Notes: generated by a model from the letters alone, not told the origin. A stretch of 64,000 nucleotides of DNA from Proteobacteria bacterium SG_bin9 (GCA_002083525.1 LWDM01000029.1:1-64000), one strand, 5' to 3'. Positions 1 through 10,265 are shown, numbered from the stretch's first letter. Program-made: numbers and translations.

Positions 1-1381
1 TGCCGACGGCGTCGAGCGCGTCGGTCGTCTCGCGGACCTTGCCTTCAAGGCCGGCCATTTCGGCGATGCCGCCGGCGTTGTCCGTCACTGGACCGAAGGC
101 GTCGAGCGCGACGATCATGCCGGCCAGCGCCAGCATGGTGGTGGTCGCAATCGCGATGCCGAACAGGCCCGCGAGGCTGTAGGTGACGAGGATGCCCGCG
201 ATGATGACGATCGCCGGCAGCGCCGTCGATTCCATCGAGATCGCGAGACCCTGGATAACGTTGGTGCCGTGGCCGGTGACCGACGACTGGGCGATGGACT
301 TCACCGGACGGAAGTCAGTGCCGGTGTAGTACTCGGTGATCCAGATGATCAGGCCGGTGACCGCGAGACCGACGACGCCGCACTCGAACAGAGCGAGGCC
401 GGTGTAGCTCGCCCCCTGCAGCGGGCCGAAGCCGACGAGGTAGTGGATCGCGCCGGCAACGCCGAACAGCGACAGCACGCCGGTGGCGATCAGGCCCTTG
501 TACAGCGCACCCATAATCGACTGCGATGCGCCGAGCTTCACGAAGAAGGTGCCGACGATCGAGGTGATGATGCAGATGCCGCCGATAGCAAGCGGCAGCG
601 TCATCATCGGAACGAGCAGCGACGACTTGGCGAAGAAGATCGCGGCGAGAACCATGGTCGCGACCGCGGTCACGGCGTAGGTCTCGAACAGGTCGGCGGC
701 CATGCCGGCGCAGTCGCCGACGTTGTCACCGACGTTGTCGGCGATCGTTGCCGGGTTGCGCGGATCGTCTTCCGGAATACCCGCTTCCACCTTGCCGACG
801 AGGTCGCCGCCGACGTCCGCACCCTTGGTGAAGATGCCGCCGCCGAGACGGGCGAAGATCGAGATCAGCGAAGCGCCGAAGCCCAGCGCGACCAGCGCGT
901 CGATGACGGTGCGGCTGCCAGCCGGGAGACCAGCGAACTGGGTCAGGTAGATGAAGTACAGCGTCACGCCGAGCAGTGCGAGACCGGCGACGAGAAGACC
1001 GGTGATCGCACCCGCCTTGAACGCGAGCTCAAGACCGCCGGCAAGCGAGGTGGTTGCTGCCTGCGCGGTGCGGACGTTGGCGCGCACCGACACGTTCATG
1101 CCGATGAAGCCGGCGGCGCCCGAGAGCACGGCGCCGATCAGGAAGCCGACGGCAACCAGAACGCCGAGCAGCCAGGCCAGCAGCACGAAGATCACCGCAC
1201 CGACGATGCCGATGGTGAGGTACTGGCGGCGCAGATAGGCCTGCGCACCCTCGGCCACCGCGGCCGCGATTTCCTGCATCCGGGCATTGCCCGCGTCCGC
1301 CTTCAGCACGGACGACGTCGCCCATGCGGCGTAGACGATTGAAAGCGCTCCACAGAGCACGATCACCCACAAAGCTGTCAT
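1..1381 (-). CDS. hppA: Membrane-bound H+-translocating pyrophosphatase, N-terminal 460 residues (cut by window edge)
   Basis: Couples hydrolysis of pyrophosphate to ion pumping across the inner membrane. The translation from ATG 1381 (preceded by a GAGGA ribosome site) is a highly hydrophobic multi-pass protein. It carries the family signature DNVGDNVGDCAGMAADLFE beginning near residue 215 and the motif TDNAGGIAEMAG close to the window edge. The family is usually about 700 residues, so roughly one third is missing to the left. The window ends just after TDALDAVG, immediately before the GNTT(K/A)A position that separates K+-independent from K+-dependent enzymes, so the subtype cannot be read here. 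It lies downstream of thiL on the same strand, 225 bp away, and probably has its own promoter. The pumped ion (H+ rather than Na+) is inferred from the taxon. Confidence 0.95.
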   Translation of the reverse strand, partial: MTALWVIVLCGALSIVYAAWATSSVLKADAGNARMQEIAAAVAEGAQAYLRRQYLTIGIVGAVIFVLLAWLLGVLVAVGFLIGAVLSGAAGFIGMNVSVRANVRTAQAATTSLAGGLELAFKAGAITGLLVAGLALLGVTLYFIYLTQFAGLPAGSRTVIDALVALGFGASLISIFARLGGGIFTKGADVGGDLVGKVEAGIPEDDPRNPATIADNVGDNVGDCAGMAADLFETYAVTAVATMVLAAIFFAKSSLLVPMMTLPLAIGGICIITSIVGTFFVKLGASQSIMGALYKGLIATGVLSLFGVAGAIHYLVGFGPLQGASYTGLALFECGVVGLAVTGLIIWITEYYTGTDFRPVKSIAQSSVTGHGTNVIQGLAISMESTALPAIVIIAGILVTYSLAGLFGIAIATTTMLALAGMIVALDAFGPVTDNAGGIAEMAGLEGKVRETTDALDAVG

Positions 1382-1606
1382 ATTGTCCTCAGATCTCTTT
1401 TTGATGCTTCCCCGGAGCGTCCGTGAACCGCGAATGGGACGGACGCGTAAACAAGGAGGCCATTGCCCCGCATTTGGGCAGAAACGGCCCCAAATCGGCG
1501 CGGACAATGCCAAAATCACCCCGGCGACGCAACGCCGGGACCGGCTGAAACAACCCCCTTTTTAGACGGATTCAGGCCTCTTTAGGCTGAGATCGGAACC
1601 CCGGCT

Positions 1607-2590
1607 TCAAAAGTGGCTGTAGGACAGCCGCTTCAGCGCCAAAGGCTTGCCGGAGGCATCCAGGAAGCGCGGCGGCTCCCCACCTGCCCGGAACTCGCCA
1701 ATGACCGTGGCCGCCGTCCCGGTGGCCTTCGCAGCAGCAACGAATCGGGCCGCTGCGTTGGGCGGGACAGCACACAGCAGTTCGTAGTCGTCGCCGCCCG
1801 AAACCAGACGCTCGATCCCGACGATGCCCCTCGCCACCAGCTCCCGGGCCTGCGCCGACAGCGGCACGTCGGCAAGCCGGATGTCGGCGCTGACGCCCGA
1901 CACGCCGCAGAGCTTGGTGAGATCGCCCGCCAGACCGTCGGAGACATCCATGGCGGCGGTCGCGTGCTCACGCACGGCCAACGCCAATGCGTTGCGCGGC
2001 TGCGGCACGCGGTAGCGATCGATCAGCGCCGCCATCCCCGTCGCGTCGTTGGCCATCGCCTTCGCCAACTCCCCGCCCCCCAGGATGTCGAGACCCAGCG
2101 TCGCGTCGCCGATCGTCCCCGTCACCATCACGAGATCGCCGGGCTTTGCTCCTGCGCGCCGAACCATGCGGCCCTTCGGCACGCGCCCGAACGCCGTGAT
2201 GGAGATCGACAGCGGTCCTCGCGTGGAAACGGTATCGCCCCCGAGCAGCGGACACTTGAAATGGGCCGCGTCCTCGCCGAGCGCTTTCGCGAACGGCGCG
2301 AGCCAGCTCTCCTGCACGTCGCGCAACGCAAGCGTGAGAACGAAACCTGCGGGCTCCGCGCCCTTCGCGGCGAGGTCGGAGAGGTTCACCCGCAGCGCCT
2401 TGCGCGCGAGCGTGTCCGGCGGATCGTCGGCGAGGAAATGCACGCCCTCGACCACCGCATCGACCGTGACGACGATGTCTTCACCGGACGATGTCAGCAC
2501 CGCCGCATCGTCGGTGAGACCAAACGTGCCGGGATCGGTCGCCAGCGGCTTGAAGTAGCGCGCGATCAGATCGTCTTCGCCGGATGCCAT
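1607..2590 (-). CDS. thiL: Thiamine-monophosphate kinase
   Basis: Phosphorylates thiamine monophosphate to thiamine pyrophosphate with ATP, the last step of cofactor synthesis, in the cytosol. The 327-residue protein has the expected family length. Motifs seen: GLTDDAAVL near the N-terminus, DAVVEGVHFL (Mg-ATP binding), and DVSDGLAGDL in the C-terminal half. ATG 2590 has a good AGGGAG ribosome site about 7 nt upstream. It follows nusB by 17 bp, and nusB-thiL adjacency is common in bacteria. It is the last gene of the glyA-nrdR-rib-nusB cluster before the gap to hppA. Identification is firm. Confidence 0.96.
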   Translation of the reverse strand: MASGEDDLIARYFKPLATDPGTFGLTDDAAVLTSSGEDIVVTVDAVVEGVHFLADDPPDTLARKALRVNLSDLAAKGAEPAGFVLTLALRDVQESWLAPFAKALGEDAAHFKCPLLGGDTVSTRGPLSISITAFGRVPKGRMVRRAGAKPGDLVMVTGTIGDATLGLDILGGGELAKAMANDATGMAALIDRYRVPQPRNALALAVREHATAAMDVSDGLAGDLTKLCGVSGVSADIRLADVPLSAQARELVARGIVGIERLVSGGDDYELLCAVPPNAAARFVAAAKATGTAATVIGEFRAGGEPPRFLDASGKPLALKRLSYSHF

Positions 2591-2607
2591 GTCATGGCTC
2601 CCTGCGT

Positions 2608-3105
2608 CTAAGCGCGCGAGAATTCGTCGGCCCGGAAGCGCCGGGCGATCTGGTCGAGCACCGCATTGACCATGCCGGTCTCGTCGCTCTCGACGAAGGC
2701 ATTGGCGACATCGACATATTCCTTCACGACCACGCGCGCCGGAACATCCTTGCGGTGTTCGAGCTCGTAAGCCCCTGCCCGCAACGTCGCGCGCAGGATC
2801 GCGTCGATCCGCTTCAACGGCCAGCCGCGGTTGAGCGCGTCATCGAGCAGCGGATCGAGTTTGGCCTGATCGCGGACCACGCCAGACACCACGTCGCGGA
2901 AAAATGCAGCTTCAGCCGGCAGATACTTCTCGCCCTCGACCTCATTGCCGAGCCAATGGCTCTCAAACTCGGCGAAGATGTCGTTGATGCCCGCGCCCGC
3001 GATGTCCATCTGGTACAGCGCCTGCACGGCCGCGAGCCGCGCGGCGCCGCGCCGGTTCGCTTTCCCGGGCTCGGCCTTCGAGTGCTCGTTCTTAGTGGCT
3101 GGCAT
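2608..3105 (-). CDS. nusB: Transcription antitermination protein NusB
   Basis: Binds boxA RNA together with ribosomal protein S10 and supports antitermination of rRNA operons. The 165-residue all-helical protein shows the conserved stretches RRGAARLAAVQALYQMD near residue 20, then LKRIDAILRATLRAGAYEL and VVKEYVDVANAF. The first 18 residues are a charged, poorly conserved extension. Its start lies inside the 3' end of ribH (14-bp overlap), so the two are probably translationally coupled. The ribH-nusB-thiL order is typical. Confidence 0.96.
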   Translation of the reverse strand: MPATKNEHSKAEPGKANRRGAARLAAVQALYQMDIAGAGINDIFAEFESHWLGNEVEGEKYLPAEAAFFRDVVSGVVRDQAKLDPLLDDALNRGWPLKRIDAILRATLRAGAYELEHRKDVPARVVVKEYVDVANAFVESDETGMVNAVLDQIARRFRADEFSRA

Positions 3106-3625
3106 CGCGCAGCCGGTCCTTGATCATCTGGTCGAGCCTCGGCTGCAGACGGCGCTTGATCCGCATCATGACGATCGCGGCCCGCGCGGCATCGCCGCCC
3201 TTGTTGAGTTCGTCGGCCTTAGCACGGGCCCACGCCTGTTCTTCGGTATTCACGGTGATAATGCCGTTGCCAAGCGGCAGTTTTTTGGTGACCGACAGAT
3301 CCATCAGCCCACGCGCGGATTCCATCGCGACGATCTCGAAGTGGATGGTCTCGCCGCGGATCACGCAGCCGAGCGCCACCGACGCATCGTACGGCCGCCC
3401 TTTCTTCTCGGCGGCTTCGATCGCGATCGCTGTTGCCGCTGGAATTTCGAGGCAGCCCGGCACGGTGATGACGTCGTAGGTGCAGCCGGCTTCCTTCAGC
3501 TCCGCGATCGCAGCCGCCAGCAGCGCATCCTGGATATCGTCATAGAAGCGCGCCTCGACGATCAGCGTGTGTGAGCCGCTAATGTCGGTCTGGTCTTTCA
3601 GCGGGGCGCGGCGCGGGTCTGCCAT
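3092..3625 (-). CDS. ribH: 6,7-dimethyl-8-ribityllumazine synthase
   Basis: Condenses 3,4-dihydroxy-2-butanone 4-phosphate with the ribitylamino-uracil to form lumazine, the penultimate riboflavin step. The 177-residue protein shows VALGCVIRGETIHFEIV, containing the catalytic His of the GETxHF motif, and LGNGIITVNTEEQA with the phosphate-binding region. The N-terminal IVEARFYDDI and the VPGCLEIPAA segment also match the family. It overlaps nusB by 14 bp and lies 74 bp downstream of ribE. No ribBA lies between ribE and ribH, where it often sits in rhizobia, and I see no FMN riboswitch in the 74-bp gap. Confidence 0.96.
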   Translation of the reverse strand: MADPRRAPLKDQTDISGSHTLIVEARFYDDIQDALLAAAIAELKEAGCTYDVITVPGCLEIPAATAIAIEAAEKKGRPYDASVALGCVIRGETIHFEIVAMESARGLMDLSVTKKLPLGNGIITVNTEEQAWARAKADELNKGGDAARAAIVMMRIKRRLQPRLDQMIKDRLRDASH

Positions 3626-3699
3626 CTCGGTCCTGATGCTCGAATGCGAGTTGGAACGGTTTTAGTCCGCTCGAGCGGTAAATCCAAGCACCGGCACAA

Positions 3700-4314
3700 T
3701 CAAGCCGGTTTCATTTCGGTCAACCGCGCCGCATAGCGGGCCATCAGGTCGACCTCGAGGTTGACCTCACTCCCCGCCTTCCACGCCCCCAGCGTGGTCA
3801 CGTTCAGCGTGTGCGGGATGATCAGCACCGAAAAGCGGTCGTTCTCGACCGTATTCACAGTCAGCGAGCAACCGTCCAGCGTGACCGAGCCCTTTGGCGC
3901 GATGAACCGGGCGAACTCGCGCGGGCTCTTCAGCGTAAAGCGGGCCATGTCCGGCAGATCGTCGCGCGCCAGGATCGAGGCGACGCCATCGACATGCCCG
4001 GCAACGATGTGGCCGCCGAGTTCGTCGCCGATTTTCAGGGCACGCTCAAGATTGAGGCGTGCACCGGTTGCCCAGCCCTTCGCTGTGGTCATGCGCAGCG
4101 TTTCCGCCGCCGCATCGACATCGAACCAGGTACGGCCGTTGGCGACGCCTGACGCCACCACCGTGAGACACACGCCATTGCAGGCGATGGATGCGCCATC
4201 GGCGATCGTCGTCTGATCATAGCGGCAGAGAATGCGCAGGCGATGCAGTTGGCCCTGCGCCACCGGCTTCAGGCTCTCGATTTCGCCGACATCGGTGACA
4301 ATTCCGGTGAACAT
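3700..4314 (-). CDS. ribE: Riboflavin synthase, alpha chain
   Basis: Catalyses dismutation of two lumazine molecules into riboflavin plus the ribitylamino-uracil. The 204-residue protein starts with the classic MFTGIVTDVGEIESL and consists of two lumazine-binding barrels. The first contains ACNGVCLTVV, and the second contains VTLDGCSLTVN and IPHTLNVTTLG. GHIVAGHVDGVA bridges them. Its ATG overlaps the ribD stop by one base (4314), so the pair is likely coupled. Length and motifs are normal. Confidence 0.96.
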   Translation of the reverse strand: MFTGIVTDVGEIESLKPVAQGQLHRLRILCRYDQTTIADGASIACNGVCLTVVASGVANGRTWFDVDAAAETLRMTTAKGWATGARLNLERALKIGDELGGHIVAGHVDGVASILARDDLPDMARFTLKSPREFARFIAPKGSVTLDGCSLTVNTVENDRFSVLIIPHTLNVTTLGAWKAGSEVNLEVDLMARYAARLTEMKPA

Positions 4315-5426
4315 TAGGTGCGCTCGTAAATGGTCAACACGTCAGGTCCGAGCGTTTCGCTAGCACGCACGCGAAACCGTGGCGAGGCCGTGATTGTCGT
4401 GAGAGCCATGCCGTCCAGCGCATCGATGCCATCGCTGCCAACTAGCTTCGGCGACTGAAGCAGCCAGACCTCGTCGACGAGATCTGCCTTCAAAAAGGCG
4501 GACGCGATTTTCGAACCGCCCTCCACCATCAGCCGCGAGATGCCACGCGCCATCAGCTCTTTCATGACGGCCGCGAGATCGAGCCCTGCGTTGCTGCCGC
4601 TGACACGCGCGATCACCGCACCTTCAGCACCCAGCACAGCGGCAGCCGGGGCTTCCGCCGATGCATTCGCCAGCACCCAGAGAGGAATCTGCCGTGCGCT
4701 CTTGGCCAAACGGCTTCCCGGCGGCAGCCGCAGGTGACTGTCCAGCACGACGCGCACCGGCGATTGCTTCTCCATCCCCGGCAGGCGACAGGTCAGCATC
4801 GGATCATCGGACTTCGCGGTGCCGACCCCGATCAGAATCGCATCCGTCTGCGCGCGCATCAGGTGGACGCGGGTGTTGGCCGCGGCTTCCGTGAGCGCCA
4901 CCGGCTTGCGGCCGGCTGCCCCAACTTTGCCATCACTTGAAACGGCCAGTTTCAGGGTCACGTGCGGGCGGCGCGAAACGATCCGCCGGATGTGACCGGC
5001 ATGATCGTGCGCAGCTTCTTCCGCGCCAAGACCAACATCAACCTTGATCCCCGCCGCACGCAGCCGCGCATGTCCCTGCCCGGCAACTTCGGGATTGGGA
5101 TCTTCAATCGCTGCAACAACACGAGAGATTCCAGAAGCAATCACCGCATCCGCGCACGGCGGCGATTTGCCGAAATGCGAGCACGGTTCGAGCGTCACAT
5201 AGAGCGTCGCGCCTTTGGCCAGTTCACCCGCGCGCTGAAGCGCCACCGGCTCCGCATGCGGACGTCCGCCCGGCTGCGTCCAGCCCCGGCCGACGATGAC
5301 GCCATCCTTCACGACCACTGCACCGACAGCCGGATTGGGCCACGTGTTGCCGAGCCCGCGCCGGCCAAGGGCCAGAGCCAGTTGCATGAAACGCCGATCG
5401 TCGCTTGAGAAGTTCGCCGAACTCAT
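4314..5426 (-). CDS. ribD: Bifunctional riboflavin biosynthesis deaminase/reductase RibD
   Basis: Deaminates the pyrimidine produced by GTP cyclohydrolase II and then reduces its ribosyl side chain with NADPH. The 370-residue protein has both expected domains. The N-terminal cytidine-deaminase-like domain shows GGRPHAEPVAL (zinc His and catalytic Glu) and LEPCSHFGKSPPCADAVI (two zinc cysteines). The C-terminal DHFR-like reductase domain contains LMVEGGSKIASAFL. It overlaps nrdR by 4 bp (ATGA) and ribE by 1 bp, so translation is probably coupled through the operon. Confidence 0.96.
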   Translation of the reverse strand: MSSANFSSDDRRFMQLALALGRRGLGNTWPNPAVGAVVVKDGVIVGRGWTQPGGRPHAEPVALQRAGELAKGATLYVTLEPCSHFGKSPPCADAVIASGISRVVAAIEDPNPEVAGQGHARLRAAGIKVDVGLGAEEAAHDHAGHIRRIVSRRPHVTLKLAVSSDGKVGAAGRKPVALTEAAANTRVHLMRAQTDAILIGVGTAKSDDPMLTCRLPGMEKQSPVRVVLDSHLRLPPGSRLAKSARQIPLWVLANASAEAPAAAVLGAEGAVIARVSGSNAGLDLAAVMKELMARGISRLMVEGGSKIASAFLKADLVDEVWLLQSPKLVGSDGIDALDGMALTTITASPRFRVRASETLGPDVLTIYERT

Positions 5427-5905
5427 TTCCGCGCCAGCGCCGGACGGCTTTCGTCCTCGCCGGAGAGTTCGCCGAGAACGGCTTCGAAATCCTTGGCTTC
5501 GCGGAAGTTGCGATAGACCGAGGCGAAACGCACGTAGGCCACGTCGTCGAGCTGACGCAGATGCTCCATCACGCTCTCGCCGATCACCTCCGACGAGATT
5601 TCCGCCTCGCCGCCGCTTTCCAGTTCACGCACGATGGTCGACACCATCTTCTCGACCCGCTCGGGCTCGACGGGCCGCTTGCGTAGCGAGATCGACAACG
5701 AGCGAACCAGCTTGTCGCGATCGAACGGCACGCGCCGTCCGTTACGCTTGATCACGGTGAGTTCGCGGAGCTGCACCCGCTCAAAGGTCGTGAAACGGAA
5801 GTTACACGCCATGCACACGCGGCGGCGGCGGATCACGGCCGAATCTTCCGTCGGCCGTGAATCCTTCACCTGCGTATCGAGACTGTTGCAGCTCGGGCAG
5901 CGCAT
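5423..5905 (-). CDS. nrdR: Transcriptional repressor NrdR
   Basis: Zinc-ribbon / ATP-cone repressor of ribonucleotide reductase genes that senses ATP and dATP. The 160-residue protein begins MRCPSCNSLDTQV and has the second Cys pair in RRVCMACNFRFTTFERV, forming the four-Cys zinc ribbon. The ATP-cone follows (VIKRNGRRVPFDRDKL). A short acidic tail, GELSGEDESRPALARK, closes the protein. It starts 9 bp after glyA and overlaps ribD by 4 bp. The glyA-nrdR-ribD order is standard in Rhizobiales. Confidence 0.97.
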   Translation of the reverse strand: MRCPSCNSLDTQVKDSRPTEDSAVIRRRRVCMACNFRFTTFERVQLRELTVIKRNGRRVPFDRDKLVRSLSISLRKRPVEPERVEKMVSTIVRELESGGEAEISSEVIGESVMEHLRQLDDVAYVRFASVYRNFREAKDFEAVLGELSGEDESRPALARK

Positions 5906-5914
5906 GAACGCCCC

Positions 5915-7231
<1,317 letters not shown>

Positions 7232-7449
7232 GAGCGAAATGTCTCCACCGCCGCTCCCCTTTTGAGGCGAAGCGGGCGGAACGGGTTGTCCGAGAGGCGG
7301 CGCGAGGGCCATACCATATCTGGCGTCGACGGCCAAATAATCGGGGATAAGCCCGATATTTAGGCGCTTCGGGAGCCCCGGCCAAGGCGTCCGGATGTGG
7401 AAAGATGCCCACGGGCTCCGGGACCACGGAGATTCGGCCTATCAGCCCA

Positions 7450-7487
7450 TCAAAAAGAAAACGCACCGGACCCTAAGGACCGGTGCG
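7450..7487 (-). terminator. Rho-independent terminator after the LdtR-like gene
   Basis: An 8-bp perfect stem, CGCACCGG (7462-7469) with CCGGTGCG (7480-7487), has a 10-nt loop. On the minus strand it is followed directly by TTTTCTTTTT (7450-7460). It lies 60 bp past the stop codon of the regulator at 7548, as expected for its terminator. Confidence 0.85.
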
Positions 7488-7547
7488 CAAGGTGCTTGGA
7501 GAACTCTTTGGCGGTCGCCGATCTTGCGCCGGCTTCGCCCGGAAAAC

Positions 7548-8063
7548 TCAGAGCCGATACAGGATCTGGTCGGTCCAGAACCGCTCGAGGCGGTGCAGCG
7601 ACTTGTTGAGGCTCGCGAACTCGTCGTTCGAGATGCCGCCCACCTTCTCCACCGTCTTGACGTGCTTCTGGTAGAGCGCGTCGACGATGCGGCGGATTTC
7701 CTGACCCTGCGCCGTCAGACGAATGCGGACCGAGCGGCGATCGATGCGCGAACGCTGATGATCGAGGAAGCCGAGTTCGACGAGCTTCTTCAGATTGTAC
7801 GAGACGTTCGAGCCGAGATAGTAACCGCGGGTGCGCAGTTCGCCGGCGGTCAGTTCCTTGTCGCCGATGTTATAGAGCAAGAGCGCCTGGACCGAGTTGA
7901 TGTCCGCGCGACCGCGGCGATCGAACTCGTCCTTGATGACATCGAGCAGGCGGCGGTGCAGCCGCTCAACAAGAGTCAACGCTTCGAGATAGAGCGGCTG
8001 GACCGGAGTGGCAGCCTCGTTGCGGTCAACGGACTCCGTTGCCGTGGCTACGGCTTTGATCAT
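7548..8063 (-). CDS. ldtR: MarR-family transcriptional regulator, LdtR-like
   Basis: Winged-helix DNA-binding protein of 171 residues. The central region (RADINSVQALLLYNIGDKELTAGEL... then GYYLGSNVSYNLKKLVELG and HQRSRIDRRSVRIRLTAQG) is the MarR fold with recognition helix and wing. The C-terminal helices would dimerise. The sequence resembles LdtR of Rhizobiales and Liberibacter, known to activate an L,D-transpeptidase gene for cell-wall remodelling. No transpeptidase gene is in this window, so the target is inferred from the family only. ATG 8063 has a GGGGAAG ribosome site. Upstream lies 367 bp of AT-rich DNA likely to hold its promoter. Confidence 0.8.
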   Translation of the reverse strand: MIKAVATATESVDRNEAATPVQPLYLEALTLVERLHRRLLDVIKDEFDRRGRADINSVQALLLYNIGDKELTAGELRTRGYYLGSNVSYNLKKLVELGFLDHQRSRIDRRSVRIRLTAQGQEIRRIVDALYQKHVKTVEKVGGISNDEFASLNKSLHRLERFWTDQILYRL

Positions 8064-8430
8064 GACACTTCCCCTGCTTTGTCTTTTTATTCGACGAAAC
8101 TTGTGTCCCGCCTGATAGCGACAACCTAGGCAAGTGGTTTGAAGATCAGCTTAAACAACACCATAAAGAGTTCATGAATTTAAGAGAGTGAATCGCGGAT
8201 TAAGCCCGTGAATAAAGGGGTTTTTGTAAGTTCTCGTTGAGTAAAAATGCGCCCTGTTCACGCTTTCGGCCCCTGCCCTGTCGCGTTCCGGAACAGGTCC
8301 GTTCAAATTCGAAAGATCGCGGTAAGGCCTGAGGCCGCGAGGATTCATCACCCGATAACTACGCCGCAGCGCAGGCTGCGATTTGCTTCAAATTGTCCGC
8401 GACGGCGCAAGGTATCGCAGTCGCCAAAAG
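8064..8430. other. Gene-free stretch upstream of the LdtR-like gene
   Basis: There is no credible gene here. The part at 8130-8250 is clearly AT-richer than its surroundings, with short runs such as AAAGGGGTTTTTG, and is the probable promoter/operator region of the regulator. The part at 8300-8430 is GC-rich and is the 3' flank of the DUF6163-like gene. I could not assign a specific operator. Confidence 0.5.
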
Positions 8431-8931
8431 CTACGGCGGACGTTCGCGCGCCGCCATCCAGGCAAGCGCGAGATAGATCGTCAGCAACAGCAGTGCGACG
8501 ACAACAACCCATGTGCTGCCGCCGTAGATCGCCGGGAACATCAGTTCGATCACCGCCATCGATACGATGGTGGTGAGCCAAACCACTGCGCCCCATGGCG
8601 TTGCGAGCCACAGCCCGACGGCTGCAACGAGTTCGATCACGGCAAAGAAGACCGTCGCGGTCTGCCATGGCGTCGGCTGGATTTCGAAAGCCGCATCCTC
8701 ACCGCCGATGAAGCCGGTGATCTGCGCCCAATGATACAGACCCTTCAGCACGGAGATGATGGCCATCGCCCGCAGGAACAGGACGAGGCGCTTCGTCCAT
8801 GCGCCGTCACCGGCCTCGACCGGGCCCGTCGGCATGGCGGCGAGCAGCGATACCTGATCGCGTGTCGCCTGATCCGGCGTCGCCAGACCGGACAGGCGGG
8901 CGCTCATCGCTCTGCGGGCCTCGTCGTTCAT
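8431..8931 (-). CDS. DUF6163-like membrane protein
   Basis: Unknown function. From ATG 8931 (GGAG about 11 nt upstream) the protein is 166 residues, with an approximately 50-residue soluble N-terminus and four hydrophobic helices in the rest (LVLFLRAMAIISVLKGLYHW, TATVFFAVIELVAAVGLWLA, VVWLTTIVSMAVIELMF, WVVVVALLLLTIYLALAW). The frame is open to 9024, but upstream residues look non-coding. Proteins of this type recur next to ldtR-like and hemB genes in Rhizobiales (from memory, not checked), which hints at an envelope role. It is transcribed away from hemB and towards the regulator. Confidence 0.7.
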   Translation of the reverse strand: MNDEARRAMSARLSGLATPDQATRDQVSLLAAMPTGPVEAGDGAWTKRLVLFLRAMAIISVLKGLYHWAQITGFIGGEDAAFEIQPTPWQTATVFFAVIELVAAVGLWLATPWGAVVWLTTIVSMAVIELMFPAIYGGSTWVVVVALLLLTIYLALAWMAARERPP

Positions 8932-9105
8932 TGCAACCGGTGCTCCATTGCCGCCCGTGCGCCAGGTATCCCTGCCTCGCCCGCGAAAGCCATTTACTGC
9001 AATCCGTCTTGATGCGTTCGGCACTCAAAATCAACCACTGCCATGCCGTGACGAACCCCTGCGCGGATGGTAAAGTTTGGAACGGTTTTAAGGAGATGAG
9101 TTGAA

Positions 9106-10167
9106 ATGGCGATCAAATTTGGGCGGCCGATCGAGATGCGGGACGCGCCGCTGCGCGAGGTCTCGACGCCCACCCCCACACTCGATCTGACCACCCGTCT
9201 CCGCCGCAACCGGAAGTCCGAATGGGCCCGCCGCATGGTGCGGGAACACGTGCTGAGCACCGACGACCTGATCTGGCCGCTGTTCGTGATGGATGGCAAC
9301 AACAAGCGGGCGGCCGTTTCCGCCATGCCGGGCGTCGAACGCCTCAGCGTCGATCAGGCGGTGCGTGAGGCTGAGCGTGCCGTGAAGCTCACCATCCCCT
9401 GCATCGCCCTCTTCCCCTATACCGATCCATCGCTGCGCGATGAGGACGGCAGCGAGGCGCTGAACGCGGACAACCTCGTTTGCAAGGCAGTGCGAGCGAT
9501 CAAACGCGAGTTTCCCGAGCTCGGCATTCTCTGTGACGTTGCGCTCGATCCCTACACGAGCCACGGCCACGACGGGCTCCTGCGCGACGGCATGATCCTT
9601 AACGACGAGAGCGTCGAACTCCTCGTCAAGCAGGCGCTGGTGCAGGCGGAAGCCGGCTGCGACATCATCGCGCCCTCCGATATGATGGACGGGCGCGTCG
9701 GCGCCATCCGCGCCGCGCTCGACGACGCAAACCTGCTCAACGTGCAGATCATGGCGTATGCCGCGAAGTACGCCTCCGCCTTCTACGGTCCCTTCCGCGA
9801 GGCGGTCGGTTCGGCCAAGACGCTGACGGGCGACAAGCGCACGTATCAGATGGATCCGGCCAACACCAACGAAGCGTTGCGCGAGATCGAACTCGACATC
9901 GCCGAGGGCGCAGACATGGTGATGGTGAAGCCCGGCCTGCCCTATCTCGACATCGTCCGGCGCGCCAAGGACGCGTTTGGCATGCCGACCTTCGCCTATC
10001 AGGTGTCGGGCGAGTACGCGATGATCGCAGCCGCTTCCAACAACGGCTGGATCGACGGCGAGCGCGCGATGATGGAAAGCCTCACCGCCTTCAAGCGCGC
10101 AGGCGCGGACGGCGTGCTCACCTACTTCGCGCCGAAGGCGGCCGAGAAGATCAAGACTGGATTCTGA
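9106..10167 (+). CDS. hemB: Delta-aminolevulinic acid dehydratase (porphobilinogen synthase)
   Basis: Condenses two 5-aminolevulinate molecules to porphobilinogen in heme and tetrapyrrole synthesis. The 353-residue protein has the two active-site lysines: K221 in YAAKYASAFYGPF and the Schiff-base K275 in VMVKPGLPYLD. The metal segment reads CDVALDPYTSHGHDG, with Asp/Ala where zinc enzymes have a cysteine triplet. This is the magnesium-dependent type known from Bradyrhizobium. A ribosome site AAGGAGATGAG lies just upstream of ATG 9106. It is divergent from the DUF6163-like gene, so the shared region 8932-9105 holds its promoter. Confidence 0.97.
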   Translation: MAIKFGRPIEMRDAPLREVSTPTPTLDLTTRLRRNRKSEWARRMVREHVLSTDDLIWPLFVMDGNNKRAAVSAMPGVERLSVDQAVREAERAVKLTIPCIALFPYTDPSLRDEDGSEALNADNLVCKAVRAIKREFPELGILCDVALDPYTSHGHDGLLRDGMILNDESVELLVKQALVQAEAGCDIIAPSDMMDGRVGAIRAALDDANLLNVQIMAYAAKYASAFYGPFREAVGSAKTLTGDKRTYQMDPANTNEALREIELDIAEGADMVMVKPGLPYLDIVRRAKDAFGMPTFAYQVSGEYAMIAAASNNGWIDGERAMMESLTAFKRAGADGVLTYFAPKAAEKIKTGF

Positions 10168-10265
10168 ACGCGACGAATTATCGCTGACGAACCCTTGTCG
10201 CACAGGTTGGTGCGGGCCATGTTTTGATCGCGGCTGCGACCTGTGGCCGATCGGAGGATCTGGCG

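Noticed and set aside
269..1342. 357-codon plus-strand frame over hppA
   Set aside because: It lies antisense to the pyrophosphatase and its residues (Arg/Asp/Glu-rich, no motif) are the usual artefact of GC-rich coding DNA.
3626..3699. FMN riboswitch upstream of ribH
   Set aside because: The gap is only 74 bp and lacks the conserved RFN segments I would expect.
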